NCBI RefSeq assembly: GCF_014635325.1
Contig: NZ_BMCT01000005.1
Location: forward strand, 372,001 to 436,000
Length of the DNA: 64,000 nt
Reading direction: 5' to 3'
Source of the DNA: Azorhizobium oxalatiphilum
GTDB taxonomy: Bacteria; Pseudomonadota; Alphaproteobacteria; Rhizobiales; Xanthobacteraceae
Shown one piece after another: positions 39,978 to 51,009 of the stretch. A model generated the notes under the pieces. It saw only the letters and a program-made list of their open reading frames with translations, had not been told where the DNA came from and searched no databases. Each line of letters opens with the position of its first letter. Position 1 is the first letter of the stretch. Position numbers and translations under genes: made by a program.

Positions 39978-40835
39978 TCACACTGGAATGTTGTCGATCA
40001 GCCGCGTGTTGCCGAGCCAGGCTGCCGCCAGCAGGCGGATGGGTTCGCCGGGCGCGGCAAGCTGAGCCAGCGTCAGTGCGTTGCGGGCTTCCAGATAATC
40101 CACCCGAAGGCCCGCTTCCGCCACCGTCAGGCTGGCATGCGCCATCGCCGCATCGGGAGCTGCGCCCGCGCGGATGCGGATGGCAGCCTCCGTCAAGGCC
40201 CGGTGGATCACCGGCGCGGTGGCGCGCTCCTCGGGCGAGAGATAGCGGTTGCGGGAGGAGAGGGCGAGGCCATCAGCCTCGCGCACCGTCTCGCAGGGCA
40301 CCACCTCGGTCGGAATATTCAGATCGGCAGCCATCTGCGTCACCACCCGCAGCTGCTGATAGTCCTTCTCGCCGAACAGCGCGAAGTCGGCGCCGGTCTG
40401 GAGGAACAGCTTCGACACCACGATGGCGACGCCCGAGAAGAAATGCGGCCGGAAATCCGTCTCCAGCCCCAGCGCCGGGCCGGTGAGCGCCATGCTGGTG
40501 GCAAAGCCCGGCGGATACATTTCGGCGGCATCCGGCGCCCACACCAGATCGCAGCCGGCCTCTTTCAGCTTTGCCACGTCATCCTCGAACGTGCGCGGAT
40601 AGCGGCCGAAATCCTCCGTGGGGGCGAATTGGGTGGGGTTCACGAAGATCGAGACCGCCACCCGGCCGGCGCGCGCCTGCGCGGCCTTCACCAAAGCGAT
40701 ATGGCCGGCGTGCAGCGCGCCCATGGTGGGCACCAGCGCCAGAGTTTCGCCCGCCCGGCGATAGCCGGCCACCACAGCCCGAAGATCCGCCACGCTGCCG
40801 ACGATTTGCGGCCCGGTCACGCCCTGCTCGTTCAT
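39978..40835 (-). CDS. panC: Pantothenate synthetase
   Basis: A 285-residue cytoplasmic enzyme that joins pantoate and beta-alanine using ATP to make pantothenate for coenzyme A. Signatures are PTMGALHAGH (H42 and H45 of the HIGH-like motif), FVNPTQFAPTEDF, FGEKDYQQL and SSRNRYLS (KMSKS-like loop). Length is normal. PanB is not adjacent, so synthesis is not operon-linked here. The gene ends in the REP-doublet region. Confidence 0.97.
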   Translation of the reverse strand: MNEQGVTGPQIVGSVADLRAVVAGYRRAGETLALVPTMGALHAGHIALVKAAQARAGRVAVSIFVNPTQFAPTEDFGRYPRTFEDDVAKLKEAGCDLVWAPDAAEMYPPGFATSMALTGPALGLETDFRPHFFSGVAIVVSKLFLQTGADFALFGEKDYQQLRVVTQMAADLNIPTEVVPCETVREADGLALSSRNRYLSPEERATAPVIHRALTEAAIRIRAGAAPDAAMAHASLTVAEAGLRVDYLEARNALTLAQLAAPGEPIRLLAAAWLGNTRLIDNIPV

Positions 40836-41018
40836 CGCTGTCCTCCCGCCGGGCCGTTGGTTCGCCCGCGCGCGGGGCGGAACCTAATCGCGAAGGGCAG
40901 GGGAGGAAAGCACCCTCCGGTATCTGCGGATGGCAGGACACCTTTGGGGGCGCCCTTGGTTGCCGGCGCACGACCGCCTATTTTCACCCCATGACACGCA
41001 TCGAACCGCTGCCCGCCC

Positions 41019-41729
41019 ATGGCCGATGATCCGAACCTTCCGGCAGGCTCCGCCTCGCAGGGCGAGATCAACGACTTCCTCGCCAAGGTGCGGGCTGTCG
41101 GTGCCACCCGCCCGGCCGGACGGCCGGCGCGGCTCGCCTTCGCGCTCGATGCCACCGCCTCCCGCCAGCCCACATGGGACCTCGCCTGCGCGCTGCAGGC
41201 CGAGATGTTCGATGTGGCGGCGAGCCTCGGCGGGCTGGAGGTGCAGCTCGTCTATTATCGCGGCCTGCGGGAATGCCGTGCCTCGGGCTATGTGACCGAG
41301 GCGCAGAAGCTGGCCGCGCTCATGGGCCGCATCTCCTGCGAGGGCGGGCGCACGCAGATCGGCCGCGTGCTGGGCCATCTGGAGCGGCAGGCGAGCGAAG
41401 CCGGACTGCCGGCGGCGGTCTTCGTGGGCGACGCGCTGGAGGAAGATGCCGGCACGCTGCTGGAGGCCGCCGGCCGGCTGGGCGTGCGCGGGCTGAAACT
41501 GTTCGTCTTTCAGGAGGGGCACGACAAGAGCGTGGAGCGGGTGTTCCGCGAGATGGCGGCCCTCACCGGCGGCGCGTGGTGCAGATTCGATGCGGGGGCG
41601 GCCGACGAACTGCGCGCGTTGCTCAGGGCGGTAGCCACCTATGCGGCCGGCGGATCAGCGGCACTCCTTGCGTCAGGCGATGCCGGCGCGCGCCGCCTGC
41701 TTGCGGCCATGCCGTCCGGCAAGGCATAG
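41019..41729 (+). CDS. VWA-domain protein
   Basis: A 236-residue soluble protein made of one von Willebrand A domain. The metal-ion-dependent adhesion site is complete: D44-x-T46-x-S48 in FALDATASRQ, T112 in GRTQIG, and D138 in VFVGDALEE. There is no signal peptide, so it acts in the cytoplasm. The next gene, 50 bases away, is a membrane-bound DnaJ-like protein; the pair suggests a chaperone or complex-assembly role by analogy with other VWA proteins. Its direct function is not known. Confidence 0.85.
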   Translation: MADDPNLPAGSASQGEINDFLAKVRAVGATRPAGRPARLAFALDATASRQPTWDLACALQAEMFDVAASLGGLEVQLVYYRGLRECRASGYVTEAQKLAALMGRISCEGGRTQIGRVLGHLERQASEAGLPAAVFVGDALEEDAGTLLEAAGRLGVRGLKLFVFQEGHDKSVERVFREMAALTGGAWCRFDAGAADELRALLRAVATYAAGGSAALLASGDAGARRLLAAMPSGKA

Positions 41730-41779
41730 GTGAGCCCGGCGGGCCTTCGGGACGGTATGTATTTCTGGAGCTTCAAGCG

Positions 41780-42514
41780 ATGAGTGTTCTGGCGGGGCTG
41801 GCCCTGCTCGCCGTGGGGCTCTACGCCCTCAAGGTGTGGACGGGCATGGATGCCAAGCAGCTGTCCCGCTACGTGATGCGCACCGGCGCGTGGATCGCGC
41901 TCACGGGCGCGGCGGGGCTGCTGTTCACGGGCCGCATCGGCGCCGCCATGGGGCTGGCGGTGGTTGGGCTCGCGCTGCTGGGGCGGGTCAGCGGGCAGAC
42001 CGGCTGGCGTTCGGCCATGAGCGGCATGGGGACGCTGTTCGGCGCGGCGCGGGGGGCAAAGGCCTCGAAGGTGCGCTCGGGGCTGCTGGAGATGGAGCTG
42101 GATCACCGCACCGGCAATCTCACCGGCCACATCATCGCCGGGCCAAGGGCCGGCACCGATCTGGAGACGCTGGATGTGGCGTCTCTGGTGGCGCTGCGGG
42201 CGGAAATGGACCCGCAGTCGCTGGGGCTACTCGAAGCTTATCTCGACCGCCGGGCGCCCGCCTGGCGTGAACACGTTCAGGGTGATGCGGGTCGGGGGAA
42301 TATGGGCGGTGGACGGCCGCGCACGGCTGACGCCGCCATGACCGAAGAAGAGGCCTATCAGGTCCTGGGGCTTGAACCGGGCGCCACGGAGGCGGCGGTT
42401 CGCGCGGCCCATCGGGGGCTGATGAAGAAACTCCATCCCGACCAGGGGGGCTCGGACTATCTGGCCGCGCGGGTCAATCAGGCCAAGGACGTGATTCTGC
42501 GCAAACATGCCTGA
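41780..42514 (+). CDS. Membrane-anchored DnaJ-like protein
   Basis: A 244-residue protein with two or three N-terminal membrane helices (about 1-18, 36-50, 54-70) and a C-terminal J domain (190-244) carrying HPD at 219-221 in KKLHPDQGGSDY. This layout resembles the Tim14/Pam18-like DnaJ proteins of alphaproteobacteria. It should stimulate DnaK at the membrane. It pairs with the VWA gene upstream. ATG 41780 has GGAG upstream; a longer frame to 41174 lies over the VWA gene and is rejected. Confidence 0.88.
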   Translation: MSVLAGLALLAVGLYALKVWTGMDAKQLSRYVMRTGAWIALTGAAGLLFTGRIGAAMGLAVVGLALLGRVSGQTGWRSAMSGMGTLFGAARGAKASKVRSGLLEMELDHRTGNLTGHIIAGPRAGTDLETLDVASLVALRAEMDPQSLGLLEAYLDRRAPAWREHVQGDAGRGNMGGGRPRTADAAMTEEEAYQVLGLEPGATEAAVRAAHRGLMKKLHPDQGGSDYLAARVNQAKDVILRKHA

Positions 42515-42528
42515 GGCCTCCCTTTCCG

Positions 42529-44214
42529 TCAGTTCCGCAGAGTCATGCAGTCGAAGTCCTTGCGCTGAAGTAAACGGCAGGCGTCCTTCGCGCCCTTTTC
42601 CGTCAGACCAGCGAAGCGGGCCCGGTAAATGTCCGAGCGGCCCTTCTCGACCTTCTCCGTGTAGGGATCGGCGCCCTTGAGCGCGATGGCGGCCTTCGAG
42701 CGCGCGTCGTCGAGGCGGGCGCGGGCTTCCTTCTCGGCGCCGAAGGCACCGATCTGGATGATCCAGCCCGAGCGGGGCGTGTGGGCGGCCGGCGCAGGCG
42801 CCACGGGGGCGGCGGAGGCGACACGCACCGGGCGTGGGGCAGGGGTGGTGGCTTCGGCCACCGTCTCGGCCGGCAGCGCCACCGGGCCGGAGGCAGCGGT
42901 GCGCACGGCGGCAGCTTCCGGCGGGGCCACGGCGGCCGGGGCCAGAGCGAGGTCGCCGGGCGGCGTCAGGGTGGCGGGCCGGGGCGCGGCGGCACCGGCG
43001 ACGGGGGCCTGCTGGCCGGAGAAGGTCTGCGCCGCGGCGGGGGCGTTGGCCGGGCGGCCGATGGTGGTGGTGCGCACCGCCACCGGGCGGATCGGCTCGG
43101 TGGAGCCGGGGGCGGGCGCGCGGTTCTGCGAGACGCTGGCCGTCGTCACCGGATCGGCGGCGGCATAGGCCATGCGCTGCGGCGGGGGCAGCGGCGCGGT
43201 GAGGGCGGGCTGCGCCTGCGCCAGCTGCGGTGCGCTCGGGCGGTTGTCGGGGGCGGGCGCCGGGCGCGGCACGTCGGCATCGCGGGAGGCGGTCTCGACG
43301 ATGCGCGGCGCGGTGCGGTTGCCGGCATAGGCGCGGTTGAAATTGGAGCTGAGCAGGCCGGCCATGCGGTTGTCGCGGGAGGCCGCGCTGGAGCCGCCGA
43401 GCACCACGCCGATCAGGTAGCGGTCATCCTTGTGCAGCGAGGTCACGAGGTTGAAGCCGGAGGCGTTGGTGTAGCCGGTCTTGATGCCGTCCACGCCTTC
43501 CATGCGGGCCATCAGGCGGTTGTGGTTGCCGATGGTCTGGCCGCGAAACACGAAGCTGCGGGTGGAGAAATAGCGATACTGGCGCGGGAAGCGCTCCTGG
43601 ATGGCGCGGCCGAGGATGGCCAGATCGCGGGCGGTCGTCACCTGACCCGGATTGGGCAGGCCGGAGGCGTTGCGGAAGGTGGTGTTGTCCATGCCCAGCG
43701 CCCGCGCCTTGCGGGTCATCATGGCCGCGAAGTTGCTCTCGGTCCCGCCGATGGCCTCGCCGATCACCACCGCCGCGTCATTGGCCGAGCGGGTGACGAC
43801 GGCCTTGATGGCATCTTCCACTTCCAGCGTGGAGCCGGGGCGCAGGCCGAGCTTGGTGGGGGACTGGGACGATGCGTGCGCCGAGACGGGCAGATCGCTG
43901 CCGAGCGAGAGGCGCCCGGTCTCGAGCTGCTCGAACAGCATGTAGAGCGTCATGATCTTGGTGAGGGATGCCGGATGGCGCAGGGCATCCGCATTGTCCT
44001 CATAGAGGACGCGCCCGGTGTTGGCGTCGATGATGAGCGCCGCGGTGCCGCGCTTCCAGTTGCCGCCGTCATCGGAGGAGCGCGAACTCGACTGGGCCGC
44101 CTTGGACTTGCGAGGGCGGGCATCGGCGGGGGTGGTGGCCGTCGCCATCACCACAGCCATGAGCGATGCCGCCACCAGTTTCTTGCCGAAGGAGGAGCCG
44201 AGCGCGAAATGCAT
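42529..44214 (-). CDS. D-alanyl-D-alanine carboxypeptidase with SPOR domain
   Basis: A 561-residue exported protein. The N-terminal signal (KKLVAASLMAVVMATATTPA then DA) precedes a class A low-molecular-weight PBP domain with S83-x-x-K86 (SLTK), S143-A-N145 and K245-T-G247. It trims D-Ala from peptidoglycan stem peptides. A Pro/Ala-rich linker (about 320-470) leads to a C-terminal SPOR domain (from WIIQIGAFGAEKEARARLDD), which binds septal glycan. Start at 44214 gives a proper signal peptide; a longer frame to 44400 does not. It is convergent with the DnaJ gene, 14 bases apart. Confidence 0.93.
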   Translation of the reverse strand: MHFALGSSFGKKLVAASLMAVVMATATTPADARPRKSKAAQSSSRSSDDGGNWKRGTAALIIDANTGRVLYEDNADALRHPASLTKIMTLYMLFEQLETGRLSLGSDLPVSAHASSQSPTKLGLRPGSTLEVEDAIKAVVTRSANDAAVVIGEAIGGTESNFAAMMTRKARALGMDNTTFRNASGLPNPGQVTTARDLAILGRAIQERFPRQYRYFSTRSFVFRGQTIGNHNRLMARMEGVDGIKTGYTNASGFNLVTSLHKDDRYLIGVVLGGSSAASRDNRMAGLLSSNFNRAYAGNRTAPRIVETASRDADVPRPAPAPDNRPSAPQLAQAQPALTAPLPPPQRMAYAAADPVTTASVSQNRAPAPGSTEPIRPVAVRTTTIGRPANAPAAAQTFSGQQAPVAGAAAPRPATLTPPGDLALAPAAVAPPEAAAVRTAASGPVALPAETVAEATTPAPRPVRVASAAPVAPAPAAHTPRSGWIIQIGAFGAEKEARARLDDARSKAAIALKGADPYTEKVEKGRSDIYRARFAGLTEKGAKDACRLLQRKDFDCMTLRN

Positions 44215-44385
44215 GAAACCGTGTCCGTGTGCCTGGCCATGGCGACGCTGCGTGTGGTGCGTTGCGGAAGGCCCCCACCGAGCCGCTGCGCGCCGTCCAA
44301 GAACCAAGGCCATAGGAATTGACTGCACCCAGCCTAGGGAACGGGCAGTTACCAACGCGTAAATCCGAACGCATTGCATGCCATA

Positions 44386-44400
44386 TTGTGCAGTGCACAA
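44386..44400. promoter_or_regulatory. Candidate PhaR-type operator
   Basis: TTGTGCA-G-TGCACAA is a perfect palindrome; a second partial copy, TTGTGCGGTGCG, overlaps the promoter spacer at 44417. TGC-rich sites of this kind are bound by PhaR, the repressor of phasin genes. Assignment to PhaR is an inference from motif type and target gene. Confidence 0.45.
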
Positions 44401-44406
44401 AATGAC

Positions 44407-44436
44407 TTGACGTCAATTGTGCGGTGCGGGATATTC
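44407..44436 (+). promoter_or_regulatory. Sigma-70-like promoter of the phasin gene
   Basis: TTGACG, an 18-base spacer and ATATTC fit -35 and -10 boxes. The TGC-rich half-site lies inside the spacer, where repressor binding would block transcription. Confidence 0.5.
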
Positions 44437-44544
44437 GGAGGTGGCGGGGGGAGGATCCCGCCTGTCGGCCTGCGGTGCAGTCGGCCTCAAGCCATGGCAC
44501 TGGAGCGGGCCGTCTGTCGGCAATAGATGGATGGAGACACCCAA

Positions 44545-44877
44545 ATGGTTCAGGGTCCCGTTGATTTTCAGAAACTCGGCAAGGACAATTACGACCTGGC
44601 CGTGACCAGCTTCGGCGCCTTCTCGAAGGGCGCGCAGGCGATCGCCATCGAAGTGGCTGATTACACCAAGAGCTCCTTCGAGCAGGGCACCGCGACCCTC
44701 GAGAAGCTCATGGGCGCCAAGACGCTCGAGCAGGCGGTCGAGATCCAGCAGAGCTATCTGAAGAGCTCCTACGAGGCGCTGGTGGCGGAATCCACCAAGC
44801 TCGGCGAGCTGTATTCCAGCCTCGCGAAGGATGCCTACAAGCCCTACGAAGCCGCCTTCGCGAAGGTGCAGGGCTGA
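44545..44877 (+). CDS. Phasin-family protein
   Basis: A 110-residue helical protein that coats polyhydroxyalkanoate granules. The pattern ATLEKLMGAKTLEQAVEIQQ then SYLKSSYEALVAES is the phasin_2 signature. I choose the ATG at 44545 because GGAG lies eight bases upstream; an in-frame ATG at 44527 lacks a ribosome site. It is monocistronic. No PHA synthase is nearby. Expression is probably controlled by a PhaR-type repressor at the palindrome 145 bases upstream. Confidence 0.92.
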   Translation: MVQGPVDFQKLGKDNYDLAVTSFGAFSKGAQAIAIEVADYTKSSFEQGTATLEKLMGAKTLEQAVEIQQSYLKSSYEALVAESTKLGELYSSLAKDAYKPYEAAFAKVQG

Positions 44878-45429
44878 TCCAGCCGTTCCCGGCCCGGGCT
44901 GCTGTCCGCCAGGAGCTGCCCGGGGCGCGTTCGCTCAACGCGTATCGCGCCTGACGCATGATCCGGCCCGGCGCTCCCTTTCACCCAGGGTGAGGGGCGC
45001 CGCGCCGCAAACGCTTTTGTCACGAAAGGCCCCCGTCGGGCCTTTCGTTCCCCCTCCGGCCTTTCTTTTACCGGCGCGCGACGCGCCCCCGCGATGGGCC
45101 AGCCTGCGTTCCCGCCGATCCTGCGAACAGTTTCCCGTGGCGTTCACCCATGGCTGGCGCGCCTGCGCGGTTTGGTCCGCGGGCGGGCGCACGCTGTTTT
45201 TAGCCATTCTGGCAGCGCAGTCTCTGGCGCTTGGGGCAGCCGCTTCCTATTATCCGGCCAGTTCCCATCATCCGCGGTGCGTCTGGTCGCCCGACCCGCC
45301 GGCGCCGCCGCATGCGGGGTCGCGATCGCCGGACAAGGCGCAGAAGCCGAAATGACACGACGAGACATGGACCATTGCGAGCCCCTTTCCGCCCTCGACG
45401 GCGTCCCTGCCAGTCGGGACACCCGTGCC
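44878..45429. other. 552-base gap between phasin and clpS
   Basis: It contains a hairpin at 45024-45046 and otherwise no conserved frame or RNA that I recognise. Long frames in it are shadows. The clpS leader from about 45090 is GC-rich. Confidence 0.5.
45024..45046 (+). terminator. Hairpin downstream of phasin gene
   Basis: GAAAGGCCC, CCGTC, GGGCCTTTC is a perfect 9-bp stem, not followed by a clean T-run. It is a plausible but weak terminator for the phasin transcript. Confidence 0.45.
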
Positions 45430-45762
45430 ATGGCGGATGACGACAAGCCCCGCCGTGGCAATGGCGGCCCCGGCACGGCGGTCATCACCCGCACCAAGCC
45501 GCAGGTGAAGCGTCCCAGCCTGTACCGCGTCCTGCTGCTGAACGACGACTACACGCCCATGGAATTCGTGGTGCACGTCCTGGAGCGCTTTTTCTCCAAA
45601 AGCATCGAGGAAGCCAACACCATCATGCTGCACGTGCATCATCACGGCGTGGGTGAATGTGGGGTGTTCACCTATGAGGTGGCCGAGACCAAGGTCACGC
45701 AGGTGATGGATTTCGCGCGCAAGCACCAGCATCCGCTGCAGTGCGTCATGGAGAAAAAATGA
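45430..45762 (+). CDS. clpS: ATP-dependent Clp protease adaptor ClpS
   Basis: A 110-residue adaptor that delivers N-degron proteins to ClpAP. The family block starts at [20 protein letters not shown], whose N-D-D-Y and M-E-F residues line the N-terminal-residue pocket, and continues through [22 protein letters not shown] 45430 ([10 protein letters not shown]) is chosen; an in-frame ATG at 45367 would add 21 residues. It precedes clpA by 178 bases, the standard arrangement. Confidence 0.95.
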   Translation: MADDDKPRRGNGGPGTAVITRTKPQVKRPSLYRVLLLNDDYTPMEFVVHVLERFFSKSIEEANTIMLHVHHHGVGECGVFTYEVAETKVTQVMDFARKHQHPLQCVMEKK

Positions 45763-45940
45763 CGCTGTAATTGGAGGCATTTCCTGCGTTTGCACGATCA
45801 CGACGACGCGGGTGGTGGCTTTTGGGGCTTGCGCAGGGGGGACAGCGGTACGAAGTTTTACGGAGCACACGCACCACGGGGGGCATGGCAGCCTGAAGTC
45901 AGGCGACCGGACCCCGGTGAGGCACGAGATAGAGGTGTCG

Positions 45941-48433
<2,493 letters not shown>

Positions 48434-48454
48434 GGCTCCCGGTGGAGAGTTCGG

Positions 48455-48485
48455 AAAGGGCGGCTTCGGCCGCCCTTTCTTTTTG
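48455..48485 (+). terminator. Rho-independent terminator of clpA
   Basis: AAAGGGCGGC, TTCG, GCCGCCCTTT is a perfect 10-bp stem followed by CTTTTT, 21 bases past the stop codon. Confidence 0.92.
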
Positions 48486-48578
48486 CGCGCAGGCGCAGCC
48501 TTCCTCCAGTGCTTTTGTCCACCTGGGCCGTGATTTGGACCGCAAACCTGCTTAATGTGCCTCCGAGCCGGATCGGTG

Positions 48579-48595
48579 CAGATTGAGGCAATCTG
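48579..48595. repeat. Palindrome, CAGATTG type
   Basis: CAGATTG, AGG, CAATCTG is a short perfect palindrome related to those at 34250 and 34327. It lies 61 bases before the multi-BON gene and could be an operator. Confidence 0.55.
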
Positions 48596-48656
48596 AACCG
48601 TGAATCCGTCTCGAAGTCCCGATCCCGGTGGGCGGCCGAGGCGGCAGGAGAGGCGG

Positions 48657-50837
48657 ATGGATGCAAGGTCTGGCCCGGGGGAGCGGGCCGGTGGGGCGGA
48701 TGGACCGGCGCGGCGCAGCCTGTGGCGCGCCACGGGGCCCCTCGATCCGCGCATTCTTGTCATCGGCCTGCTGCTGCTCTGTGTCCTGATCGGCCTCGTC
48801 GCCGTGGCCAGCCGCGGCGGCGTCGAGACCGACCTCACCGAGCGCGCCGCCGACCAACTGGAAGCCATCGGCGAATCCTGGGCGGTCGCCCGTCTGGCGG
48901 GGCGCGATGCCACCGTGCATGGCGAGGCGCTGGCGCAGGAGGCCCGCGACAAGGTGCTGCGCGCGGTCGCCAGCCTCTCCGGCGTGCGCAGCGTCACCGA
49001 TGCCACCACGCTTCTGCCGGAACGCCGCCCCTTCACCTTCTCCCTCGTGCGCGACGGCCCCGTGCTCCAGATGGAGGGCTATGTGCCCTCCCGCTATGCG
49101 CTCGCCCGCATCGCCGAGGCGGTCAAAAGCCTGCCGCCCGGCGTCACCGCGCGCGGCGTGGACAAGCTGGTGCGCGCACGCGGCGCCCCCGCCGGGGATT
49201 TCTCGGCCGTGGTGGCCTTCGCGCTCGATGCCTTGTCCCGCCTGCCGTCCGGCCGGGTCACGCTCTCCGACGACAGTTTCGCCATCGAGGGGCGGGCGCC
49301 GGACCTCTCCACCTATGATCAGCTGTTGCAGACCCTGCACGCCCCGCTGCCGCAAGGGTTCCGGCTCGCCCGCTTCGCGGTGCGCCCGCCGGTGGTGTCG
49401 CCTTATGTGTGGTCCGCAGCGCGCAACGGCGACAGCATCCAGCTGAAGGGCTATGTGCCCTCCGACGAGGCGCGCCAGCAGGTGCTGGATATCCTGCACG
49501 GCGCCATGCCCAATGCCGGGGTGGCGGATGGCACGGTGCTGGGCGATGGCGCGCCGGCCACCGACCGCTGGCTGCGCGCCGTGCGCTACCTCACCACCCA
49601 GCTCGCCATTCTGCCGAGGGGGCAGGTGGGCCTGTCCGATACGTCCCTGACCATCGAGGGCGCGGCGGGCAGCTTCGCCATCTATGACGCACTCGCCGCC
49701 GCCCGCCGCACCCCGCCCGAGGGCTTCCAGGTGAGCCGCTTCGCCATCGAGCCGCCTCAGGTGGCACCGTTCGTCTGGCGCATCTGGCGGCAGGGGCCGA
49801 CCGTGCGCCTCACCGGCTATGCGCCGGGCGAGGAAGCCCGCCGCATCATGGGCGATGCGGTGAAAGCCCTGTTCGCCGGAGGGCAGGTGAGCGATCAGGT
49901 GCGCCTTGCCTCCGGCGGCCCGCCCGCCGAAGCCTGGACCGCCGCCGTCACCTACGCCATCGCGCAGGTGAGCCGCATGGCCTCGGGCGAGGCCACCGTG
50001 CTCGGCAGCACGCTTACCCTCACCGGCGAGGCGGTGGACAGCGCCAGTTTCGCGACCCTGTCCGAGGCGTTGAAGAGCCCGCCCGCGGGCGTCAAGCTCG
50101 ATGCCGCCCGCGTGCTGCCGCCGGTGATCTCGCCTTATGTGTTCGCCGTGCGCTCGGACGAGACCGGCGTCACCGTGTCCGGCTTCTATCCGGACGAGAC
50201 CACCCATGATGCGGTGAAAGCCGGCATCGCCCAGCTCTTCCCCGGCGCGCGCGTCACCGACGTGGCGGCGGTGGGGGCGGGGGCGCCGGCTGGGTTCCTC
50301 GATGCGGTCATCGCCGGCCTCGGCCCCTTGGCGCGGCTGGAGACGGGCGACCTGCGCTTTTCCGACGGGCAGGTGACGCTGATCGGCACCGGCCGCTATG
50401 CGGGTGCGGAGCCCCTCGTGACGGCGGATTTCAAGGCGGTGCTGCCCAAGGGCTTTTCGGGAGAGACCGAGATCGAGCCGCCGCCGCCCGCCGTGCCGGT
50501 GGGCGCGGCGGAGTGCACGCGCCTGCTCACCGATGCGGCGGCGCGCGGTCTCGCCTTCGATGCCGGCGGGCGGCCCACGCCGGTGAGCCGGGCCACGGTG
50601 GACCACATGGTGCAGGTGGCGCAGCGCTGTCCGGCGCTGGTGTTGCAGCCCGCGCCGGGCTCCACGCTGCCCGGACCGGTGGCGCAGGCGCGGGGCGCGG
50701 CGTTGCGCGCCGCCCTTGTGGCGGCGGGCGTTCCCGACCACCATGTGCAATGGGAACCCGATGCGCCGGAGCCTCTGCCCGGCGCGCCCGCGCTGAGCGT
50801 GGCGGGGGTCCGCATCGTGGTCCGCGCAGCCGAATGA
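48657..50837 (+). CDS. Membrane-anchored multi-BON / OmpA-like protein
   Basis: A 726-residue protein: short cytoplasmic N-terminus, one membrane helix (about 33-52) and a large periplasmic part. Four BON-like modules of about 155-165 residues are recognisable by recurring phrases: VLQMEGYVPSRYALARI, IQLKGYVPSDEARQQVLD, VRLTGYAPGEEARRIMG and VTVSGFYPDETTHDAV, each ending with a phrase like TLSDDSFAIEG or VLGSTLTLTGEA. The C-terminal 120 residues resemble an OmpA peptidoglycan-binding domain (ECTRLLTDAAARGLAFDAGG) but with degenerate anchor residues. ATG 48657 has AGGAG upstream. BON domains usually bind lipids or membranes. Confidence 0.75.
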   Translation: MDARSGPGERAGGADGPARRSLWRATGPLDPRILVIGLLLLCVLIGLVAVASRGGVETDLTERAADQLEAIGESWAVARLAGRDATVHGEALAQEARDKVLRAVASLSGVRSVTDATTLLPERRPFTFSLVRDGPVLQMEGYVPSRYALARIAEAVKSLPPGVTARGVDKLVRARGAPAGDFSAVVAFALDALSRLPSGRVTLSDDSFAIEGRAPDLSTYDQLLQTLHAPLPQGFRLARFAVRPPVVSPYVWSAARNGDSIQLKGYVPSDEARQQVLDILHGAMPNAGVADGTVLGDGAPATDRWLRAVRYLTTQLAILPRGQVGLSDTSLTIEGAAGSFAIYDALAAARRTPPEGFQVSRFAIEPPQVAPFVWRIWRQGPTVRLTGYAPGEEARRIMGDAVKALFAGGQVSDQVRLASGGPPAEAWTAAVTYAIAQVSRMASGEATVLGSTLTLTGEAVDSASFATLSEALKSPPAGVKLDAARVLPPVISPYVFAVRSDETGVTVSGFYPDETTHDAVKAGIAQLFPGARVTDVAAVGAGAPAGFLDAVIAGLGPLARLETGDLRFSDGQVTLIGTGRYAGAEPLVTADFKAVLPKGFSGETEIEPPPPAVPVGAAECTRLLTDAAARGLAFDAGGRPTPVSRATVDHMVQVAQRCPALVLQPAPGSTLPGPVAQARGAALRAALVAAGVPDHHVQWEPDAPEPLPGAPALSVAGVRIVVRAAE

Positions 50838-50907
50838 ACCAACAGGACGGCCGGCTCGCGGCCGCCATGGATGGCCGAAACGTCGGTCGTCAGGGGAAGG
50901 AGAAGGG

Positions 50908-51009
50908 ATGCTCTATCTGGCGGTGAGCCTGTGGCCCTACGAGCTGCTGGCCTTCGGTCTGGGCTTCGCCACCATCTATGCCGCCTGGCGGCCCGGTGCG
51001 CAGCCATGA
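50908..51009 (+). CDS. 33-residue single-helix membrane protein
   Basis: MLYLAVSLWPYELLAFGLGF then ATIYAAWRPGAQP is a single hydrophobic helix with a Trp-rich start. A strong ribosome site (GGGGAAGGAGAAGGG) precedes ATG 50908. The stop codon overlaps the next gene's start (ATGATG), so it is translationally coupled to the helix-hairpin-helix protein. It is 70 bases after the BON gene. No named family is known to me; it is missing from most annotations because of its size. Confidence 0.65.
   Translation: MLYLAVSLWPYELLAFGLGFATIYAAWRPGAQP

Larger units (their letters stand above)
44215..44544. other. 330-base divergent region: carboxypeptidase / phasin
   Basis: It contains a candidate operator (44386-44400), a sigma-70-like promoter for the phasin gene (44407-44436) and about 90 further bases of leader. 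No separate gene is evident. Confidence 0.6.
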
